Shown here one piece after another: positions 34,899 to 45,143 of a stretch of 64,000 nucleotides of DNA (position 1 is its first letter; each line of letters begins with the position of its first letter). The stretch is from the NCBI GenBank assembly GCA_009193035.1, contig SWDT01000120.1, forward strand, positions 1-64,000. Direction: 5' to 3'. Made by a program: the position numbers and the translations under genes. This DNA is from Halicephalobus mephisto. Taxonomy: Eukaryota; Nematoda; Chromadorea; Rhabditida; Panagrolaimidae. The notes under the pieces are model-generated. The model searched no databases. It worked only from the letters and a program-made list of their open reading frames with translations, and was not told where the DNA came from.

Positions 34899-34985
34899 AT
34901 ACCGTATTTGCTTTATTTGTGGCACATGTGCCACTGTTTTCGATTGATATGCCGGGATGTGCCACAAATATACCAAATACAGTAT
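34899..34985. mobile_element. 87-bp terminal-inverted-repeat element
   Basis: Arms 34899-34926 and 34958-34985 are 28 bp each and match at about 24 positions. They run from ATACCGTATTTG / ATACTGTATTTG at the ends to TTTGTGGCACA inside. A perfect 16-bp palindrome, GTGGCACATGTGCCAC, sits at 34919-34934. This is the layout of a very small MITE or foldback element. No convincing target duplication is seen. Confidence 0.75.
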
Positions 34986-35462
34986 TTTATTTCTTCAAAG
35001 TTCAACGTCGAACTTTAAACTTTTGGTTCCAAAACAACATTCATGAATTTTTTATTTCGCAAAAATTATCGAAATTAATAATTCAAACTTATTTAGAATT
35101 TCGAAATCAAAAATTATAATTAAGAATGAAAAGTTTGAAGTCGAATTTTGATCGTCAACTTTGATGAAAAAAAACACAGATGTCAAGTTTGAATTTTCAA
35201 CTTGGACAGCTTTTGAAGTAGAGAAAATCCACAAATATTATCTCAACATGATGAGTCTAAATTTCGACATTGAACTTTGATCGTTAATTTTGACGAAATA
35301 GAACACTGATGATTATGGACAAAGCTGTCGATTTCGAACTATTCATTTTGAAAATAGGAAAATTCGAATTTTAACTATTACTTTCGAAATCGAAAGTTGA
35401 AGATTTCGAATTTGAACTATTACTTTCAAAAATTGAAAAATTCAAATTAGTAATTCAGTAGT
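34986..35462. other. Spacer with degenerate TTCGAA-type repeats
   Basis: Imperfect repeats of TTCGAATTTGAACTATTACT and similar occur here, with no gene. The right edge at about 35463 is the abrupt start of homology to the second cassette downstream. Confidence 0.6.
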
Positions 35463-35742
35463 ATACAATATGCGTTCAACGTTGGTGGTGAAGATAAAAA
35501 GAAGTCGAAAGGAGTTAAGAAGAATGTGACCAAAACCTTAAGATTGGACGACTTTAAAGGATGCTTGTTGGAAGGAAAGGTTACTCGAAAAGTGCAATTC
35601 ATGATCCAAGCAAAGAGATATCAGATTTACACTCTAAAACAGAACAAAGTTGCTCTGAATGAAGATGATAAAGAGAAGTTTAAAAGATATATTTGTAACA
35701 ATAAAGTTAACACATCAGCTCATGGACAGTATTGGGTTTAAA
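35463..35742 (+). pseudogene. Polinton DNA polymerase B C-terminal tail, cassette 1
   Basis: The frame reading 'KSKGVKKNVTKTLRLDDFKG', 'CLLEGK' and 'YQIYTLKQNKVALNEDDKE' and ending at TAA matches, in style, the last 80 or so residues of Polinton/Maverick polymerases. It is nearly identical to 38150-38416. Compared with that copy, bases have been gained near 35493-35500 that disturb the frame. The palm and exonuclease parts are absent, so this is a 5'-truncated fragment. It sits about 200 bp upstream of the first ubiquitin-like gene. Confidence 0.8.
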
Positions 35743-35942
35743 AATAACAATAAAACAATAACAGTCATACCGGCCAAGTTTATTTGTACGCACTTAAGTT
35801 TGCGCGCTTTTTCGTCTTTTTGGCATTCTGTGTCAGCTTTGTGCAATGCATTTTCGTGTGCTTCGTTTGCATTGCATTGTATTTTCTTCTCATTTGCTTT
35901 TTACTCTGTTTTTATTATTAATTTAAATTTGGTATTCACACC

Positions 35943-37491
35943 ATGCAGTTGATCATTGACTTACAAGATCATGAAGGAAAATCACATAGTGATTATGTCT
36001 GCACAATAGACAATGAAGTTAGATTTTTAGTTTATTTAATCCAAAAATATTTGTTTTATTTAGGCGTCAATAGATCAGTTGAGGAACGATATTCAATCTA
36101 ATCTCAATATTGCGCCTACTAAGCAAGCACTCTTCTTCAATGGCACTAAACTTCGTCTCGGCACTTTGAAAACAGCCGGATTGAAGGACGGAGACACTGT
36201 TGTAGTGGTAAGTTTAATCTTTATATTTTAATTTACTATTTATTGTTAGGATGACCATAATTAATTTGACTGATTTCAGAAGCATAATATGCTGATCAAT
36301 TGGCAGACATATCTCCAGATGATTGAAGAAATTAGAGGAATGACCACATCTGGTGTTACTGAAGGAAGACGAGAGATTGCCCTTAATGCTCGAATGCAGT
36401 TGTCGTCACTCGATGCCTCTAAATTCTTCGTAACCTATCCGACTTTAATGATTGAGCGACTGAGAATCGGCAGGGATATGAATTTTCTCATTCATAACAC
36501 AAAAAAGTATCTCGACCGTTCCGTTTTGGCATATTTCGAGGCGCTCTATCCGAACCAAAAAGTGGAACTCAAGGACAAATTGAAAGAATGTGCTGGTGTT
36601 CATGCATGTAATTACAGCTTACTTTGTTATTATCCTTATGTATTTTTAGCTTGGCATATTTGTATTCGTGCAAGATATCGGTTCTTATTATGCCAAGACT
36701 CTTGGAATTATCCCTGAACCTGAGGAGGAGATAGATTTTCCCAATCGGCCAACAATTGATCCAATAGAGATATTTGTATATATTTTACTCAGATTCATTG
36801 GGCTGGGGTCAGCTGAAGTTCATATCATACCCGATGTGAATAAACCTGAGCTCGTGTTCATCTCGACCAAATTAAGTGAGAATCAATTTGACATTACACT
36901 TTATATTTGACTATTTAGTTGACAACTTCCGTACGGCTTCTGGAGTATCAGTTACTCAAATGTTGGAGAACGCACCTCCTGAAGGTGAGATTTAGATGAT
37001 TATATATGTATTTAGTTATAATTTAGCAAGAGAAGGCGTCGTGATCGATACAGAGATGAAGAGGCAGATGAAAATCCTTTCGTCCCTCCTGTGCCTAAGT
37101 GATCTTCAGAGAAATAAGGGTAATCATGGCGTGGTAGAGCGACAATCCACCGAAGCCGAGAAGAGAGGAGGCAAAGAAGATCCAATAAGAGAATTGAGGA
37201 TAATCGACTTTGGGGTAATTGTTTGTATGCGATTTTGTATCGTTGTATTGATTACAGGTGAACATGGGCAGTATCGTTAATGACCCGGCCATTTTCAACT
37301 CCACCCCAGATATCCCTTTTTTGAAGACATATTTCGAAAAATGGGATATTCTGAACAATATCTACAAGGCAAAGGAAGCAATGGAGAACGACCCGGCCCT
37401 AAAGAACAACAAGAACGTTAACAGGAAGGCATTTGATTGTTATTTTAAACGCCTCGAAACAGCCCTACGAAACTTCTTCTCTAATAAATAG
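35943..37491 (+). CDS. Ubiquitin-like-domain gene 1, Polinton-associated
   Basis: Exons 35943-36017, 36064-36207 and 36280 to about 36605 encode an N-terminal ubiquitin-like fold. Its parts are 'MQLIIDLQD', 'SIDQLRNDIQSNLNI', 'QALFFNGTKLRLGTLKTAGL' and 'KDGDTVVV', followed by an uncharacterised helical region. Later exons read 'YYAKTLGIIPEPEEE', 'FVYILLRFIGLGSAEVHIIP', then (about 36920-36984 and 37027-37213) 'DNFRTASGVSVTQMLENAP'. The last exon starts near 37259 and stops at 37489-37491. Intron phases agree at most joins. The join after 36605 is ambiguous: either a weak GTGCAAG acceptor is used or a small frame error exists. The gene is paralogous to 38679-40319: the same 25-codon first exon, and the same intron position before a Lys-His codon pair. 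The function is unknown. The UBL lacks a terminal di-Gly, so a non-conjugated adaptor role is more likely than a modifier. Confidence 0.75.
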
Positions 37492-37529
37492 TTTACCGTT
37501 TTAATGTTAAAAATAAATTTTTGGTTTTA

Positions 37530-37670
37530 AATTTGGGTAGGACTTTTTCATCCAATGTGATTTCGTATGATATTATTACTAAATAATGTAATTTTTAACC
37601 AATTTACACCTTATTTAATGAGTTATGATTTCGGTGGGTGGCGGATGAAATCCAGTTGTCTTACAATTTG
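37530..37670 (+). repeat. 3' homology block of cassette 1
   Basis: The segment TAATGTAATTTTTAACCAAT...GAGTTATGATTTCGGTGGGT...GGATGAAATCCAGTTGTC recurs with modest change at 40378-40460, after the second ubiquitin-like gene. It marks the 3' boundary of the duplicated cassette. Confidence 0.8.
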
Positions 37671-37849
37671 AGCTTTGTATTCCATTTGAAAAAATTAAAG
37701 AAAAATCTAGTTGTGGGAAAGAATGCTTACCTTATAATAATCAAGATATGAAGACAAATAAGTAAAAAACTGGTATGAAAATAATAAAATTTTTTAATGT
37801 ATATCGAAATTAAAAAGATTTCGTAATAAGCCAGTCCAGTGGCAAAAAA

Positions 37850-38416
37850 GACTGGTCAAAAAGGGAAAAAATTCTGAAACTGATGCGAGTCAGTGAGGAG
37901 GAATTGTCGTACAGCCAAATTAGAACTGTGTTATCAAGACACTGACAGTTTGATATATGAAATTGAAACTGAAGATATATATAATGATATGGATCAAAAC
38001 GGTGAAACCTTGAAAGAATAGTTCGATTTCAGTGATTATCCAAAAGACCATCCACTATATGATGAATCCAATAAGAAGGTGATTGGAAAGTTTAAGGATG
38101 AGTTGAATGGGAAAATCATGGAAGGAGTATTTTTAAAACCAAAACAATGTGTTCAGCGTTGGTGGTGAAGATAAAAAAGTCGAAAGGAGTTAAGAAGAAT
38201 GTGACCAAAACCTTAAGATTGGACGACTTTAAAGGATGCTTGTTGGAGGGAAAGGTTACTCGAAAAGTGCAATTCATGATCCAAGCAAAGAGATATCAGA
38301 TTTACACTCTAAAACAGAACCAAGTTGCTCTGAATGAAGATGATAAAGAAGGTTTTAAAAGATATATTTGTAACAATAAAATAAACACGTTAGCTCATGG
38401 ACATTATAAAATTTGA
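37850..38416 (+). pseudogene. Polinton DNA polymerase B 3' part, cassette 2
   Basis: 37930-38140 contains the family-B palm motif C (CYQDTDSLIYEIE), then an in-frame TAG. After it come 'FDFSDYPKDHPLYDESNKK' and 'GKFKDELNGKIMEG', which are hallmarks of Polinton-type polymerases. It continues, after a small frame disturbance near 38135-38150, into the C-terminal tail (KSKGVKKNV...LNEDDKEGFKRY...) ending TGA at 38414-38416. The exonuclease region and motifs A and B are missing upstream. This is a truncated, inactivated polymerase lying 260 bp before the second ubiquitin-like gene. Confidence 0.85.
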
Positions 38417-38678
38417 AACTATTACAGCTTGAAAGCACTTCGATCATCCATTCAATGTTATTTATATACATTCGAACTGACGCGTTTTGTTGTTCTTGGC
38501 GTTGTGTTTCTACTTTCTCCACTATTTTTTTGTGCTTTTTGCTTATCCAAGCCAAATGTTTTTGCATTTTATTTTAATTTATTAGATGTGTTTTTATATA
38601 GTTATCATGATTTTATTGAAAATTTTTTCTATCCATCACGTTGCACAATTTACATTAAATTTCAGATTCTTCGTTATA

Positions 38679-40319
38679 ATGGAGCTGTTTTTTGAATTAC
38701 ATGACAATGAAGATGTTTGTCACAAAAAGTTTAGCTCAGAATTCGGTGTTGATGTATGTTTTTGTATTCAATATCTATTAATCACAATGTAATTTAGGCA
38801 ACCTTCAAGCAAATGAAAGAGAAGATTCGTTCGAAGTTTTACATTGACTCAGAAGATCAACATTTGTTCTCCGTGGATAGGGACGAGATTAATGGTCCTG
38901 GCTCAAGTTCTCTACTCGAAATTGGATTGAAAAATCTCGACAAGATCGTTGTTGTAAGTTACTTTGATTCGTTCAAAGAATCAAAATTTATTATTAGGGT
39001 GATCATTTGAATCTTTATTTTAATTTGTTTATTTAGAAACATGCTCGCATTGAAGATTGGAGACTATATCGTGACTATGTCGAGACAGTTCTGAAAAATA
39101 GGAGAGCGCCTAATCTCAAAGACTTGGTCGAATCCGCGAATTCGATCAATCAAGCTTTAGTTGCAACTGGATTTTTTGAAGCGTACAGAAGTTTCCAAGA
39201 TTATCGAGATCGAAATCATTGGAGGATAGTTAAATATTTGGATGGTGAAACGCCAATCATAGCCGCCGCATCTCGTGAGCACTTTGCGATCCTAAATGCT
39301 TTTAAAGGTAAACATATATTGATATTTTGAATATAGACATTATTTTGTTTTTAGGCGGTTCCCAAAATGATTTCCACTTTGAATATGAACCAAAAAATTC
39401 AACCGGTACACGATGCGGTATAATTTTACATGTTCAATTGGGAGATACGAAAGAGAAGTGTAAATGGCAAGTCAAAGCACACCATCATAGAGGCTCTGCA
39501 TTCAGCGTCGAAATCACCGACCCAGACATTCGGGAACTGTTTTGTTACAAGTTTTTTGAACTTATCGGAGTAAGTTCAGACAAATTAAATATCAATCAAT
39601 CTACTTATTATAGGTTGGGCCAGAGGTCCGCTTTATAATACCGTCAAAAGATTTGGGCAGCAAAATGGCCGTTTATATTGGGACTAGATGGCGGGATGAT
39701 TTTGTTCCCTTATCTTTAGTACGTTGTATAAATAAGAAAATTCATTTAAATTATATTGTCTTTAGAGTGAAAACAATGAAGCTTTACTTAAGAGTGAATC
39801 ATTAGTTCAGCTTCATCTTCTTCAAGTACTTCTTCATGTGGAAGATTTGCATGGACTTAACTGCGGGACGTGGAAGGAATCTAATACTGCAGCCATAGTG
39901 GACTTTTGCATGGGTGTTGAGCGCAAGGACTCAATGAAACACTTTTTGCAGAGATACAACACTAAGCTGCCGTGGGATGACAGATCTAAGGAACTATTTG
40001 AAAGTATACCAAGGTAAGTAGATGCAATCAAAGAGAAATTGAAATTTACTTGTTCTGAATTTTTGATAATTATTGTTACAGAAAAGAGCGTCTTGATATC
40101 GCTAAAAAATGGCTCGAGAGGTGGAACTTCCTATCGAAGATCGACGAAGCTGATAGTTTGGTAGCACAAGTAAAGGACATCCTAAAAAAGAACTTTGCGA
40201 TGAAATTCAGAGGATATGACACTGATGAGGATAACGAGGTGTATAATGCTCAAGTAACAGACGACTTGAAAGCTTACATTGATTTGGTGAAGAGCAATGT
40301 GAAGGCCTTTTTGGAATAA
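38679..40319 (+). CDS. Ubiquitin-like-domain gene 2, Polinton-associated
   Basis: Seven exons all join in phase: 38679-38753, 38798-38953, 39037-39307, 39355-39569, 39614-39718, 39766-40013 and 40082-40319 (435 residues). Residues 1-77 form a ubiquitin-like domain (MELFFELHDNED, TFKQMKEKIRSKFYI, DKIVV). A helical part follows, then a conserved-looking centre: 'HFEYEPKN', 'KWQVKAHHHRGSAFSVEI', 'ELFCYKFFELIGVGPEVRFI'. The helical C-terminus includes 'WDDRSKELFESIP' and 'DIAKKWLERWNFLSKI'. The phrase ELxGVGPEVxFI reminds me of nematode-restricted uncharacterised families (memory only). The gene is paralogous to 35943-37491 but well preserved, with no stops. Its position right behind a Polinton polymerase 3' end, twice, suggests cargo of that element. 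Confidence 0.85.
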
Positions 40320-40339
40320 AACTGACATATCTTTTGTTA

Positions 40340-40740
40340 CTTTTGTATGTTTGCGATTTTTGTGGTATTATTGCTTAATAATGTAATTTTTAATCAATTT
40401 ATATCCTATTTAATGAGTTATAGTCTCGGTGGGTAACGGATGAAATCCAGTTGTCCTAGGTGTGGACGAGAGTGATTTTTAACATTGATTTGATGCGATA
40501 TTTTTTGATAAATTGTAATTATTTAGCAATTTGCACCCTAAATATTGAGCAAATGGTCAAAGTAGGGGATGAGGAATTCTGACTGTCCCAGATGTAGTGG
40601 GGGAGGATAGTTTTGAAAATTGTCCTGTATGATTATGTGTGGCAATTTGTTTAATTTAAGTTTTTTTTGCGATCGGAACCTAAATATTGGTACTCGGTCC
40701 TGACGGGAATTTCGGCTCTCCTAGAAACACCTATTTTACA
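40340..40740 (+). repeat. Degenerate tandem repeats after cassette 2
   Basis: Three diverged units of about 110-120 bp share a (T)GCGAT start, a TAATTxxxxAxCAATTTxxAC core, a CCTAAATATTG-like string and a CTGTCCTAG-like end (about 40345-40465, 40495-40610 and 40660-40740). The first corresponds to the 3' homology block of cassette 1. They could be subterminal repeats of the mobile element. The block ends near 40740. Confidence 0.55.
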
Positions 40741-41271
40741 CCACTGAATTACTAATTTCGAAATTAAAAATTGGAAAATTGGAATTACTAATTTCGAAAT
40801 TAAAAATTGAAAAATTGGAATTTTAAATATTAATTTTGAAAATCGAAAAATTTAAACTATTAATTTCGAAAATTGAAGAATTTGAAAAATTGACAGCTCT
40901 GATGACGGATATTTGAGAACGGAACTTTTTTCGTTTCATCCTCAACTTGCGATTTTATGGTCGATTTTAGCGTTTATAGAAACAAGTTCTGATTCGGAAT
41001 CAAAATGAGGGGAAATCTAGTGACCAAGTTCGTGCCTGGGGCGTCATCCGTGTCTCGATCGCAATTAGGGATACTTTTAGGCAATGGTGTTCAATCCATT
41101 GACTGTATCCGATTTGTCCAAAAATGGATGGACACGGATTAAATCCGATTCAACTTGACGTTATTCATTTGTGACTTTTTAATTCGAAAAACTAGTTCTT
41201 ATTTATGTTCATTTGCATACGTACAAGAGAATCACAAATGAGTATGCTCTTCAGTTTCACTTTTTTCAATT
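40741..41271. other. Spacer with one hairpin
   Basis: TTCGAA-type degenerate repeats lie at 40745-40900. An inverted repeat at about 41107-41140 (ATCCG..TGTCCA / TGGACA.CGGAT) is the only structure seen. Confidence 0.5.
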
Positions 41272-41466
41272 ATGAAAGTTTTTCAAATTTTTAAAATTGA
41301 TTTTTTCGGATCAGGTTCCAAAAAGAAAATTTACAGTTTGTTTGTACTTTTGAAATCGGGTTGTTTTGTTGAATTTAGGATAACTCGAAGTGACCAAGAT
41401 ATCGAATATCTTCTTTATTCAAGTTCATGTCCAAAAATTTTCAGAATAATTAAAAATGTTTCTTAA
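41272..41466 (+). CDS. Possible small ORF, 64 codons
   Basis: ATG at 41272 opens a frame of mixed composition (KSGCFVEFRITRSDQDIEYL) that stops at TAA 41464. It has more balanced codon use than the surrounding A/T runs, but there is no recognisable domain or signal and no paralogue here. It may be a short gene, the first exon of something unseen, or chance. Confidence 0.2.
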   Translation: MKVFQIFKIDFFGSGSKKKIYSLFVLLKSGCFVEFRITRSDQDIEYLLYSSSCPKIFRIIKNVS

Positions 41467-42395
41467 TTTACCTAAATTTAGAATATTTTAAAATTAAATA
41501 AATTATTAAGAAATCCATAAGAATTAAAAATAATTTAAAATATTTTAAAATTAAATAAATTATTAAAAAATCCATAAAAATTTTCAGAATAATTTAAAAT
41601 ATTTCTTAATTTACCTAAATTTAAAATATATTTAAATTAAATAAATTATTAAAAAACTCTTATAAATTAAAAAATAAATTTTAAAAAATTATTTAAAATT
41701 ACTTTTAATTTAAAAAAAATGAAAATTTTCAAGTTTGAAATTATCTAAAATTATTTTTAAAAACCTCTTAGTTTAACGTTTTTCACACTTGATCTTTTCA
41801 AAAAAAAATCGCACTTGCTGTCAAGTGTCTCGTCAAATACTTGCTGGAGGCAATCCTCGGATTCACAGCCGGAAATAAACCGGTGATTTTTTTGATTTGC
41901 GCAAAAAATGTCGATTTTTTTATATTTGATTTGCGGCCAATAAACGTTTAGGATAAAGTCGTCCGAGAATTACTACCTTCAAATTTGTGTTTTTATATCA
42001 TTAAAATTTCCACAATTTTCTAAAAACTTTTGAAATTTTAGAAAATCTCACTGAAGTTTTTTAAAATTTTTAGAATTTTATAAAATTTTTAAAATTTAAT
42101 ATTTTTACAAAATTTTAAGAATTTTTATTCCATTTCGAAAATATTTGAAATTAAAAATTTTTTTTTACAAAATTCCAAAAATTTGTATCTAGATAATTTC
42201 GAAAATAATTTTTAATTTTTATAATAATTATTTTCCACAAGATGGAACTTTTTCGATCGGCTGATTTTTGTGGCGGAAAATCGTGGATTTCCAAATGGAT
42301 CTTTAATTTTGGAACTTTTTCAACGAAGATTTACGTGGTTTAAATTTCAGAAAATCGGTAAGTCGAAAATGGTGTCATGAAAGTCAGTTTTAAAA
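41467..42395. other. Intergenic, no gene seen
   Basis: AT-rich with short repeats (AAATAAATTATTAAAAAATC, 41470-41670). A mixed-composition stretch at 41800-41980 and the 5' flank of the channel gene at 42240-42395 are present without recognisable elements. Confidence 0.5.
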
Positions 42396-45143
42396 ATGCA
42401 AATTTGTTCTTCTTTGATTTTGGCAATTTTTTTGCTGTTTATTTTTGGTCAAGGATCCGGATTAACCCCTGAGGAAAGAAGCGAATTAGCCAGAAAATTC
42501 AAATATTATCACACTTCCGTACGTCCTGGAAACAAGTTTAATCTTGTTGAAACTTTAAATGGAACATTTTTTAATTTGAACACAGAAATCGAACTTTTAC
42601 AAACAAGATCGAATTCTGGCAAAATCGAATTAGAAATGATCATGATTATCCACTACCTCGACGACAGATTGATCATGAGGGAACTGGACGATGTACTGAC
42701 AATTCCCGAAGAATTCGATTCTTGGACTCCCAGAATCGACACTTCTCCAAATTTAAATCTCCAAAAATCCGTCCATGTTGATCCTAAAACAGGTCAGATG
42801 ACTTTGTTCATCCGGATAAACTCAAGGATTCCCTGTTATTCAGAAACCTGGAAACATCCATTTGAAAGTTTCCAATGTGATTTATCTTTCAACACTGAAC
42901 AAGGTAATCGTGCTATTTTTAAGTTTAAAAATTTACGAAATAATCTCAACATGAAATTTTAGAACTTTCCAGTCGAGATCAAAAAAGTGTAAAATTTAGT
43001 ATTTATACTTTTAAAAAAATTCAGTAATAACAATAATGTAAAAAATTTACAAAATTTTCTCGACACGAACTTTTAGAACTTTTTAGAAACTAAAGTAACT
43101 CGAAATTTATGTTTTTGTAATTAAACCTAAAAAATTGTATATTATAGTCATTAAGGTATAAATCCTCGATCTATTCTTGGGGATTATGAGTAAAAATATT
43201 CATAGATATTCAAAAAAACTCATAGTCAACATTACAGTAATCTAAAAACTTTTTTAAATTAGGAAATTAATTAAGTTTAATTTTAGATTTAAATATTATA
43301 TATACAGTAATTAATATATGTTTAAAAATCAGTCAATAATATAGTAATCTAAAAACTTTTTTAAATTAGAAAATTAATTAAGTTTAACTTTAAATTTAAA
43401 TATTATATATAAAGTCATTAATATATGTTTGAAAATCAGTCAATATTACAGTAATCTAAAAACTTTTTTAAATTAGGAAATTAATTAAGTTTAATTTTAG
43501 ATGAAAGAATCTTTGTTCGGACGATGCGGGATTTACGGCCAGACAACCAGATCAGTTCGATTGGGTACCGGACGGAGGAATGGCCTCATATGATGTTCCA
43601 TCTCTCGTTCAATAGCCAGTGGCATTCTTCGATTGTAAATACTTACTTGCCTACGATTCTTATTTTTTCTGTTTTCATTTTTGCTCAATGGAAACGTAGG
43701 AAAGTTCAAATTTTGGTCGGTGTTTCTGCTTTAATCAGCATTATTATTTTGGTAAGGATTACTGTAAATTTTAAAAATAATTATTTTTTAGCAAACTTCT
43801 CAAAGAAAACATGATCAAATAACGATGCAGGATCTGTGGATGTCTGGGATTTTACTTCATTTAATTGCCATTCTTACTGTAGATCTGGTGTTACCCGCTA
43901 GGAGAATTGTCCAAACGACCATCAGCTCCAGTGACGAACCATCAAGACAACAAGCTCTTGCTTTTGCTTGTAAGTAGTTAATTAATGCACAATCATCTGT
44001 TTTGACGTCTATAAAGAGGTCAACATCCGAATTAAAATAAAAATCCGCACTTTGCTTGCAACGTTCAGGCAGATAAATCAACATAAAATTCGCACTTTGC
44101 TTGCGACATTCAAACTAATAAATTAAAATAAAAATCCGCACTTTGCTCGCAACATAGTCAATATCGAAATTAAAATAAAATCCGCACTTTGCTTGCGATA
44201 TTCAAACTAATAAATCAACATAAAAATCCGCACATTGCTCGCAACATAGTCAATATCGAAATTAAAATAAAATCCGCACTTTGCTTGCGACATTCAAACT
44301 AATAAATCAACATAAAAATCCGCACATTGCTCGCAACATAGTCGATATCGAAATTAAAATAAAATCCGCACATTGCTCGCAACATAGTCAATATCGAAAT
44401 TAAAATAAAATCCGCACTTTGCTTGCGACATTCAAACTAATAAATCAACATAAAAATCCGCACATTGCTCGCAACATAGTCGATATCGAAATTAAAATAA
44501 AATCCGCACGTTGCTCGCAACATAGTCAATATCGAAATTAAAATAAAATCCGCACTTTGCTTGCGACATTCAAACTAATAAATCAACATAAAAATCCGCA
44601 CATTGCTCGCAACATAGTCAAAATCGAAATTAAAATAAAATCCGCACATTGCTTGCGACATTCAGACTAACAAGTCGAGATTAAATTTGCACTTTGCCCG
44701 CAATATTCTGTTAATCAACTTAATTGTTGTTTGAAAATTAAATTTGATTTTAATATTGACTATTTTACTAATTTGAATATTAAAATTTAATTTCAGCTCC
44801 TTCTGCCAGAAGATTTCGAAAATATTCATCAGAACAAGATCCTTTACTAAATTACAGTCCTAATGTTGAACGTGGACAGTCTGTTTATGCTTACATCGGT
44901 CCTGCCGGTCTTGAAACGAAATTACCAGCTCCATTAGCGAAAGGCGACAGTGAATCAGATGCTTTTACTGATGTTTATCTTTATCGAAATCCTACAAGAT
45001 CGACTCCAATTCGAAGACAAATAACCGAAACTACAATTGGACAGAAAAAAAAACTTGCTCTCGGAGTAATTTTAGTTTTTTATGCTGTGTTTATTCTTTC
45101 TTACACAGCTTTGTCGTTTTTTGTCTTAACAATGAATTCATAA
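42396..45143 (+). CDS. Cys-loop ligand-gated ion channel subunit
   Basis: Four exons join in phase: 42396-42903, 43501-43751, 43792-43969 and 44797-45143 (427 residues). An N-terminal signal peptide (SLILAIFLLFIFGQGSG) is followed by an extracellular domain with 'SWTPRIDT' (loop A region). The Cys-loop has two Cys separated by exactly 13 residues (C-YSETWKHPFESFQ-C). M1 is 'YLPTILIFSVFIFAQW'. M2 is 'KVQILVGVSALISIIIL', lacking the PAR-V-x-L-G motif of anion channels. M3 is 'GILLHLIAILTVDLVLP', then an intracellular loop, and M4 is 'ALGVILVFYAVFILSYTAL'. No vicinal Cys pair is present before M1, so it is not a classical nicotinic alpha subunit. It is likely one of the divergent invertebrate 'lgc' channels. 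Ligand and selectivity cannot be told. Intron 3 is packed with a tandem repeat. Confidence 0.9.
43975..44760. repeat. Tandem repeat in channel intron 3
   Basis: Units alternate between AAAATCCGCACTTTGCTTGC + GACATTCAAACTAATAAATC and AAATCCGCACATTGCTCGCA + ACATAGTCAATATCGAAAT. Pairs make a higher-order unit of about 110 bp, repeated seven to eight times. The tail (CAATTGTTGTTTGAAAATTA) and core also match 1270-1360 near the other end of the window. Confidence 0.88.

Noticed and set aside
35943..36207. Ubiquitin or DDI1/UBQLN identity for the UBL genes
   Set aside because: There is no terminal di-glycine, no aspartyl protease D-S/T-G motif and no UBA. The downstream region matches none of these families.
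36600..36680. Premature end of UBL gene 1 in exon 3
   Set aside because: The open frame ends in intron-like sequence, but downstream exons in the expected frame continue the homology to UBL gene 2. Kept as one gene with an ambiguous join.
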